In this document: positions 1 to 4,510 of the stretch, one piece after another
How the letters are laid out: every line of letters begins with the position of its first letter
Numbering within the stretch: the stretch's first letter is position 1
NCBI GenBank assembly: GCA_003219115.1
Contig: QHPN01000247.1
Location: 1-5,533 of the forward strand
Direction: 5' to 3'
From: Verrucomicrobiota bacterium
GTDB taxonomy: Bacteria > Verrucomicrobiota > Verrucomicrobiia > Chthoniobacterales > UBA10450
Length of the DNA stretch: 5,533 nucleotides
Made by a program: the position numbers and the translations under genes
The notes under the pieces: model-generated
What the model was told of the DNA's origin: nothing
Seen by the model: the letters and a program-made list of their open reading frames with translations, nothing else
The model's database searches: none

Positions 1-423
1 TGCGAGTTCGGTTACTTCGAGGAAAAGAATTACTCGATCTATTTCGAAGGCGCGGATGGGGCGGAGAAGATTCGCCGACTGCTCATTTCCTACGACGAAA
101 GTCCGCCGCGCCAGATGTTGGACAGCCCAGTCACGCGCATCCGCAATTTCGAGAAAGAGACGATTCGCGACGTCGAGGGCGACGAGATTCCGAAAGAGAA
201 GATGTTGATTTTCGAGCTGGCGGACAAAACGCGTATCGCGGTGCGGGGATCGGGAACCGAACCCAAGATCAAGTACTACCTATTTGGCGCACGATTGCCC
301 ACGAATGGAAAGTTGTCGCGCGAGGAACTGGAGCGCGCCCGGACTGAAATCGATCAACGACTGGATGCGCTTTGGAATTGGCTGCGGGCGGATGCCGAGC
401 AGAGGGTGAAGGGAAAGACGTAA
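1..423 (+). CDS. phospho-sugar mutase (PGM/PMM superfamily), C-terminal fragment
   Basis: This is the last 140 residues of an alpha-D-phosphohexomutase; the start lies outside the window and frame 1 is open from base 1 to the TAA at 421-423. Such enzymes interconvert hexose 1- and 6-phosphates in the cytoplasm through a phosphoserine, using four domains. Only the end of domain 3 and domain 4 are present. The diagnostic element is the domain-4 phosphate-binding loop RGSGTEPKIKYY (bases 244-279). The reading GYFEEKNYSIYFEGADGAEKI near the left edge, followed by the DSPVTRIRNFEKETIRD stretch, resembles the long PGM2/PgcA-type phospho-sugar mutases more than the short ManB/GlmM types. The substrate (glucose, mannose or pentose phosphate) cannot be decided because the metal-binding and active-serine regions are missing. 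The C-terminal helix (ELERARTEIDQRLDALWNWL) ends in a basic tail. The gene appears intact to its end. Confidence 0.9.
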   Translation, partial: CEFGYFEEKNYSIYFEGADGAEKIRRLLISYDESPPRQMLDSPVTRIRNFEKETIRDVEGDEIPKEKMLIFELADKTRIAVRGSGTEPKIKYYLFGARLPTNGKLSREELERARTEIDQRLDALWNWLRADAEQRVKGKT

Positions 424-438
424 CACATCGCTGCTGAA

Positions 439-495
439 AATGTGGGAGTGGTCTCAGTGCCGCGACTGTCGGGGCACTAAGGTCCCTCCCACATT
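439..495. repeat. 57-bp imperfect palindrome (REP/MITE-like hairpin)
   Basis: The outer arms AATGTGGGAG (439-448) and CTCCCACATT (486-495) are perfect reverse complements. Inside them AGTGCC (456-461) pairs with GGCACT (473-478), and CGAC (463-466) with GTCG (468-471). The whole is symmetric about base 467 with no indel. If read as RNA, 25 of 28 positions can pair, two of them as G-U, with mismatches at 449/485, 455/479 and 462/472. It starts 15 bases after the mutase stop and is followed by TTGTTTT, so it could also serve as a transcription terminator. The size and symmetry are typical of a dispersed REP-type element, but copy number cannot be judged here. Confidence 0.85.
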
Positions 496-502
496 GTTTT
501 CA

Positions 503-534
503 TCACTCCACTACTCCACTATCCCATCACTCCA
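503..534. repeat. short tandem array, four 8-bp units
   Basis: Four consecutive 8-mers read TCACTCCA, CTACTCCA, CTATCCCA and TCACTCCA. The first and last are identical and the middle two differ by two to three bases. The array is pyrimidine-rich on this strand and lies eight bases after the 57-bp palindrome, in the gap between the mutase and the small gene. No function is evident. It may be a simple-sequence expansion or part of a composite repeat together with the palindrome. Confidence 0.7.
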
Positions 535-555
535 GTTCTGTTCCCTTGATATTTT

Positions 556-568
556 GCGCGATTCGCGC
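556..568. repeat. 13-bp palindrome in the leader of the small gene
   Basis: GCGCGA (556-561) and TCGCGC (563-568) are reverse complements around a single T. The site is 48 bases before the start of the next gene, where an operator could lie. No convincing promoter hexamers could be assigned around it, and in GC-rich DNA such a palindrome may be chance, so a regulatory role is only a possibility. Confidence 0.3.
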
Positions 569-616
569 CAAGAGTTCGGCGTGCGACGAGAAATTCAGTT
601 AAGCGGTGGTGAGATC

Positions 617-895
617 ATGATTTTGAAAGCAATCGGTCTTACCGGCACGGCCCTGGGGGGAAAGTTCCTGCTCGACAAGATCGAAGAAGTCGAGGCGGGC
701 GAATTTATCGATACTGTTCAAGGTTTGTTGGCGATGGGTTATCTTCTCGCCACCAAAGTAAATATTAAGACGCTGGAGGACGTAGAACGTGCTTCCTTTC
801 GCGTCAATCCTTCGTACGCGCATGATCTGAAGGATGCGCTTGATCCCTATCGCCGGCGCGAACAGGAAAAACACCGGCGACGCCGCCGCGGCTGA
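617..895 (+). CDS. hypothetical small protein upstream of lnt
   Basis: This is a 92-residue protein that I do not recognise as a named family. It starts MILKAIGLTGTALGGKFLL and has two mildly hydrophobic, glycine-rich stretches (about residues 1-19 and 31-48, IDTVQGLLAMGYLLATKV). A more polar middle with EDVERASFRVNPSYAHDL follows, and it ends in a strongly basic tail (RRREQEKHRRRRRG). There is no clear signal peptide or long membrane span. ATG 617 is chosen because GGTGGTGAG lies just upstream (605-613); the open frame back to 440 runs through the palindrome and tandem repeat and does not look like protein. Codon use resembles the neighbours, which supports a real gene. The stop at 893-895 is one base before the preferred lnt start, implying a joint transcript. 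A role linked to lipoprotein maturation is possible but rests only on position. Confidence 0.7.
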   Translation: MILKAIGLTGTALGGKFLLDKIEEVEAGEFIDTVQGLLAMGYLLATKVNIKTLEDVERASFRVNPSYAHDLKDALDPYRRREQEKHRRRRRG

Positions 896-896
896 G

Positions 897-2549
897 GTGA
901 AGAGGCGATTGCTGCGGCTTTGGCCGTGGCTCACAGCGATCATCAGCGGTTTTTTCGCCGCCGCCGTATTCCCTCCATTCGATCAAACCTGGCTTGCTTG
1001 GGTCGCGCTCGTCCCGCTATGCGCTACTATTTTGTTCTCGGGGGAAACTGCGAACCATCGCTGGCTGCGTGATCTCATTCTTGGTTACGTCGCCGGGCTC
1101 GCGTTTTTTTGGACGTGTTTTTTTTGGATGACGACCGTCTCCGCCCTCGGCTGGTTCACCCTGCAATTTTATCTCGGTCTTTATTTCGCCGTCTGGGCAT
1201 GGTTTTGCGGACTGATGCGACCGCGGGTCCGCAAAATCGTCGCGCGCGATAAGTGGAGCGAAATGCTCGCGCGGGCCAGGCCCGAAACAGCACCGGCCGG
1301 CTCGCCATGGCTTAGCTCCGGTCACAATCTTTTTCTCGCGTTGTCTCTCGCGGCCGCGTGGGTCGCGCTGGAATGGATACGCGGCTGGATGTTTACGGGG
1401 TTCGGGTGGAACGGGCTTGGCGTCGCCTTGCATGGGACGTGGCCACTAATTCAGATTGCGGAGTTTACCGGAGTCGCCGGCGTCACGTTCCTCGTGGTAT
1501 TTTGCAACGTCATCCTGACCACCACAGCCCGGCGAATTTGGGAGGAAACTCGCGCTGGCTCGATGCGACCGCACTTTGATTTGACGCTGACTCTCGTCGG
1601 ACTCGTGGCGGTATTCACATGGGGGCTGACGGCTGTGCAAACGCGGCCAGCGTCGCGACCGTTGCGCGCCGCTTTGGTTCAGGCAAACGTGCCGCGCACG
1701 GAAAAATTCGATGTCCGTTATAAGCAAACAATCTTCGATAAGTTTTCACGATTGAGCAAGATAGCACTCACACCAGCATCCGGCATCGATCTCATGATTT
1801 GGCCGGAGAGTTCCATGCCAGCACCCGTTCTTGAGGATCAGGAAACATTTGAATTCGTCAGCCAGATCGCCGGCTCGAACAAAGTAGACTTGCTCCTTGG
1901 TGCAATCGACGAAGAACCGCATCAGGTTTATAACGCTGCTCTTCTGTTCCCTCCCGAGGGCGATCCGCAACTTTACCGCAAGGTCCACCTCGTTCCGTTC
2001 GGCGAATATGTCCCGTTCCGCCATTCCTTCCCGCTGTTTGCAGAAATTATCGGAGACCAGGTCCCGGAGGATTTCGACGCTGGCAAAGAATTTACCGTGT
2101 TTCAGCTATCCAATAATCGCGGCAAAGTCGCGCCCCTGATTTGTTTCGAGGATACCATCGGAGAATTGACCCGGCAATTTGCTCTGCGTGGCGCAGATTT
2201 TTTCGCTAACGTCACCAACGACGGCTGGTTTCTGCGCTCCGCCGGTTCGCGTCAGCATTTGGCGAACGCTATTTTCCGATGCGTGGAAAATCGGCGACCC
2301 ATGGTGCGCGCCGCTAACACCGGCGTCACCTGCTTCGTTAATGAATTTGGTCGCGTCACGCAAATCTTGCGCGACGATCAAGGGAGCATCTTCGAAGAAG
2401 GAACTCTCACCGGCGAAATCAATATCGCCAACGAGCCAGCGCTCACGTTTTACACGCAGCATGGCGAGTTATTCGCTAAAACATGCGCAGCATTCGCATT
2501 CGCTGTTCTGATTATAAGATTGCTGCAGTTTCGATTCCATAGGGGCTAG
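897..2549 (+). CDS. lnt: apolipoprotein N-acyltransferase
   Basis: Lnt adds the third acyl chain to the N-terminal cysteine of diacylated lipoproteins, using phospholipid as donor, in the inner membrane with its active site on the periplasmic side. The predicted protein has 550 residues (E. coli about 512). Seven hydrophobic segments lie near residues 12-28, 32-47, 60-80, 86-105, 145-164, 192-210 and 229-248, then a nitrilase-like domain, then a final span near 524-543, matching the eight-span family layout. The catalytic triad is visible as Glu304 in IWPESSMP, Lys362 in YRKVHLVPFGEYVPF and Cys416 in PLICFEDT. The family signatures TNDGWF and ENRRPMVRAANTGV follow. GTG 897 is preferred because it gives a short basic N-terminus (MKRRLLRLWPW) right before the first span. 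An in-frame ATG at 834 would add 21 residues but overlaps the preceding gene by 62 bases. Neither start has a good ribosome binding site, so coupling to the upstream gene is likely. Confidence 0.95.
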   Translation: MKRRLLRLWPWLTAIISGFFAAAVFPPFDQTWLAWVALVPLCATILFSGETANHRWLRDLILGYVAGLAFFWTCFFWMTTVSALGWFTLQFYLGLYFAVWAWFCGLMRPRVRKIVARDKWSEMLARARPETAPAGSPWLSSGHNLFLALSLAAAWVALEWIRGWMFTGFGWNGLGVALHGTWPLIQIAEFTGVAGVTFLVVFCNVILTTTARRIWEETRAGSMRPHFDLTLTLVGLVAVFTWGLTAVQTRPASRPLRAALVQANVPRTEKFDVRYKQTIFDKFSRLSKIALTPASGIDLMIWPESSMPAPVLEDQETFEFVSQIAGSNKVDLLLGAIDEEPHQVYNAALLFPPEGDPQLYRKVHLVPFGEYVPFRHSFPLFAEIIGDQVPEDFDAGKEFTVFQLSNNRGKVAPLICFEDTIGELTRQFALRGADFFANVTNDGWFLRSAGSRQHLANAIFRCVENRRPMVRAANTGVTCFVNEFGRVTQILRDDQGSIFEEGTLTGEINIANEPALTFYTQHGELFAKTCAAFAFAVLIIRLLQFRFHRG

Positions 2550-2591
2550 TTGTAACCTGATCTGTGAATGTCGATCTGTTCGATCGGCCAG

Positions 2592-2617
2592 GTAGGGGCG
2601 ATTGACCCCAATCGCCC
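2592..2617. repeat. GTAG-type palindromic repeat, 9-bp stem
   Basis: GGGCGATTG (2596-2604) and CAATCGCCC (2609-2617) are perfect reverse complements around a 4-base loop, preceded by GTAG (2592-2595). It lies in the 109-base gap between lnt and the NamZ-like gene, the rest of which is AT-mixed sequence rich in GATC (2569-2586) with no further structure I can support. It shares its constant ends, GTAG-R-GGCG and CGCC, with the left arm of the repeat at 4452-4510, while the inner stem bases differ in a compensated way. There is no T-run after it, so it is not a classical terminator. Confidence 0.8.
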
Positions 2618-2648
2618 GATCATTGCCGCGACCGATGACTGCGGCTAC

Positions 2649-2655
2649 AGGAAAG
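2649..2655 (+). promoter_or_regulatory. ribosome binding site deciding the start of the NamZ-like gene
   Basis: AGGAAAG lies with its AGGA core six bases before ATG 2659, a good Shine-Dalgarno match at normal spacing. It favours this start over the in-frame ATG at 2635 and over the TTG at 2602, which falls inside the palindromic repeat. Confidence 0.6.
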
Positions 2656-2658
2656 AAA

Positions 2659-3729
2659 ATGGCGGTGCTTCTTCCTGTCGATCAGCTTCTCGAACTCTGG
2701 CCTGATGAATTTCAGGGCGTCCGCCTGGGCGCCCTACTCCATCCCGCCTCCATTAATTCCAAGCTGGAGCATACCGCGCAAATTCTTGAGCGGGAAAACA
2801 GGAAGCTATTTCACTTGCGTGCCCTGTTCGGTCCGCAACACGGCTACCGCGGCGAAACGCAGGACAACATGGTGGAATGGCAAAGCTACGAACATCCGCG
2901 ACTCGGGATCCCGGTTTACAGCTTGTACGGCGAACATCGCGAACCGACGCGCGAGATGTTGCATGATCTCGATCTGTTGCTCATCGACCTGTACTACACC
3001 TTTGTTTGGACGATGTATCTGGCAATGCGCGCCTGCGAGCGCGAGAACATTCGCGTTGTCGTTCTCGATCGGCCAAATCCGATTAATGGCGTGACAGTCG
3101 AAGGCCCAAAACTGAAACCGGATTACCGCTCACTTGTGGGAATGCATCCAATTCCGGTCCGTCACGGCAAAACCATCGGCGAACTTGCGATGCAGTTTCG
3201 CGACGAATTTTTTTCCAAATGCGCGCTCACCGTGCTGTCGATGAAGAATTGGGAACGCGCAATGTGGTTCGATCAAACTGGCCTGCCCTGGGTACTGCCG
3301 TCGCCAAACATGCCGACACTCACTACCGCTATGGTTTATCCCGGAATGTGCCTGCTGGAGGGCACAAACGTTTCCGAGGGGCGCGGCACGACTCGGCCGT
3401 TCGAAATTTTCGGCGCGCCGTGGATTGACCCGGAAAAACTCTGTCGTGGCTTAAACGGCATCAAACTCGCGGGCACACATTTTCGTGAGACGTTTTTCCA
3501 GCCGACGTTCCACAAGTTCGCGGGTCAACTTTGTGGCGGGGCGCAGTTGCACGTGACCGAGCGTGAATCCTTTCGTCCGTTTGAAACCGGAATCGAGGTT
3601 ATACGCTGTCTTCGCCGTATGTATGCGAATCATTTTCAGTGGAAGTCGCCACCTTACGAGTACGAATTCAAAAAGTTGCCGATCGAGGTCCTGCTTGGCG
3701 GACCGCTTGGCGATTTTTTTCCCGAATGA
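2659..3729 (+). CDS. namZ: DUF1343 / NamZ-like exo-beta-N-acetylmuramidase (GH171)
   Basis: The family, whose type member is Bacillus NamZ (YbbC), releases N-acetylmuramic acid from the non-reducing end of peptidoglycan fragments. From ATG 2659 the protein has 356 residues, shorter than the roughly 400 of characterised members, and shows no signal peptide, so it is probably cytoplasmic and would act in wall recycling. Family blocks in order: LFGPQHGYRG (about residues 56-65, Gln60 where many members have Glu), PVYSLYGEHREPT, VVLDRPNPINGVTVEGP (about 134-150), VGMHPIPVRHGKTIGELA, TGLPWVLPSPNMP, MVYPGMCLLEGTN, SEGRGTTRPFE (239-249) and FGAPWID. At residues 108-116 it reads LIDLYYTFV, where I recall the family having LxDxQDVGxRYYTY; six residues appear to be missing between Leu111 and Tyr112. 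This may impair activity or mark a divergent subfamily. The stop overlaps the next start (ATGA), indicating coupled translation. Confidence 0.85.
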   Translation: MAVLLPVDQLLELWPDEFQGVRLGALLHPASINSKLEHTAQILERENRKLFHLRALFGPQHGYRGETQDNMVEWQSYEHPRLGIPVYSLYGEHREPTREMLHDLDLLLIDLYYTFVWTMYLAMRACERENIRVVVLDRPNPINGVTVEGPKLKPDYRSLVGMHPIPVRHGKTIGELAMQFRDEFFSKCALTVLSMKNWERAMWFDQTGLPWVLPSPNMPTLTTAMVYPGMCLLEGTNVSEGRGTTRPFEIFGAPWIDPEKLCRGLNGIKLAGTHFRETFFQPTFHKFAGQLCGGAQLHVTERESFRPFETGIEVIRCLRRMYANHFQWKSPPYEYEFKKLPIEVLLGGPLGDFFPE

Positions 3730-4439
3730 CCGTTCAACTGCCCTCTGTGGTTTTTGCCGCAAGTATCATCAACGCCTTCGCTGACAACCCGGAAATGGCG
3801 ATGGACAAAATGACCGATGACGAGTTGCGCGCGTTCCGCGGACAGAAAGTGAATGAGTTAAAACAGCGCGCTCGCGAATTTCGTCCGCCATCCTCGGCCG
3901 ACGGCACGAGCTATCCGCATATTTTTTTCTGCACCATTTACTACACGCCCAAGGAATCAGGTTTTACCGCCGAGCAGGGATTTGATGCGACACCAATCAG
4001 TGCCAACGGATTACGCGGCCGAAAGTACCCGCGCGATTTTCTTTTGGCGGTGAAGAAAGAAGGCTTCGGTCGAATTAACGAAGCGGTTGATGGCCGGAAC
4101 TACCTCCGCTGGATGGGCGACAACCGTTACGCATTTGCGAAGGCGCCGGTTGGCCGTCGTGGCGAAGTGCTGGTGCCGCGCCGGTCGTGCGCGATTTCGT
4201 CGCGCAACAGATTTTTACGTCAACACGTTCGTCTGAAAATCAAATCGCAAACGGTTAATGAGGAAACCGGGAGTGACGAATGGTTCGTTTGCGACACCGG
4301 CGCGGGCGTGCATCCCCTGCAAATCGATTTGTATTGGGGCGAAGACGAACCACACGGCGCCATCGGGCGTCAGCGCGCGCGACCACGCGGCACGTGGATG
4401 GAATACGCGTTTGATGTCGAAGTGACAGCGATACACTGA
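3726..4439 (+). CDS. hypothetical protein with a 3D-like (double-psi beta-barrel) C-terminal motif
   Basis: This is a 237-residue protein with no confident family name. The end (WFVCDTGAGVHPLQIDLYWG, Asp190 and Asp201) resembles the 3D domain found in MltA lytic transglycosylases and in Gram-positive wall-lytic proteins, where conserved aspartates sit in a DPBB fold. The position where I would expect the first aspartate reads AISSRNRF instead, so one of the three may be absent. The middle carries YYTPKESGF and GLRGRKYPRDFLLAVKKEGFGRI. The N-terminus (MTVQLPSVVFAASIINAFADNPE) is hydrophobic with an AFA possible cleavage site but no basic residues, so export is uncertain. ATG 3726 overlaps the stop of the NamZ-like gene in an ATGA junction. 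A GTG at 3639 would extend it inside the upstream gene and is less likely. Context suggests a partner in peptidoglycan processing; this is inference. Confidence 0.75.
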   Translation: MTVQLPSVVFAASIINAFADNPEMAMDKMTDDELRAFRGQKVNELKQRAREFRPPSSADGTSYPHIFFCTIYYTPKESGFTAEQGFDATPISANGLRGRKYPRDFLLAVKKEGFGRINEAVDGRNYLRWMGDNRYAFAKAPVGRRGEVLVPRRSCAISSRNRFLRQHVRLKIKSQTVNEETGSDEWFVCDTGAGVHPLQIDLYWGEDEPHGAIGRQRARPRGTWMEYAFDVEVTAIH

Positions 4440-4451
4440 GTGCAGTGAATT

Positions 4452-4510
4452 GTAGAGGCGCTTGTGCCAAGCGCCTGTTGTGCGTTATTCGGCGCTTGGT
4501 ACAAGCGCCT
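4452..4510. repeat. double palindrome: 20-bp inverted repeat of palindromic arms
   Basis: The left arm (4456-4475) and right arm (4491-4510) are reverse complements at 19 of 20 positions, separated by 15 bases. Each arm also folds on itself. The left has AGGCGCTT (4456-4463) against AAGCGCCT (4469-4476), and the right has GGCGCTTG (4491-4498) against CAAGCGCC (4502-4509). It can therefore form one long hairpin or two short ones. A GTAG leader (4452-4455) precedes it, as in the repeat at 2592-2617. GTTTTC follows directly, so it could terminate transcription. In one frame it has no stops and runs into the following gene. Confidence 0.9.

Noticed and set aside
440..616. Upstream extension of the 92-residue protein's frame
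   Set aside because: It translates the palindrome and tandem repeat into low-quality sequence, while ATG 617 has a purine-rich site upstream and begins the protein-like part.
834..896. ATG 834 as the lnt start
   Set aside because: The added 21 residues are the out-of-frame reading of the basic tail of the preceding gene and do not resemble a Lnt N-terminus; GTG 897 fits better, though not proven.
599..943. Minus-strand frame of 114 residues opposite the small gene and lnt start
   Set aside because: It is antisense to better supported coding sequence and shows no recognisable motif.
1104..1125. T7 and T8 runs inside lnt as phase-variation tracts
   Set aside because: They encode the Phe-Phe-Trp pairs of a membrane span, and similar T runs are scattered elsewhere in the window, so they need no special explanation.
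1017..1433. Minus-strand frame of 138 residues within lnt
   Set aside because: Composition is rich in Pro, Arg and Lys with no family resemblance, as expected from the shadow of a membrane protein gene.
2602..2658. TTG 2602 or ATG 2635 as the start of the NamZ-like gene
   Set aside because: TTG 2602 lies within the palindromic repeat and the extra residues look non-conserved; ATG 2659 has the good AGGAAAG site.
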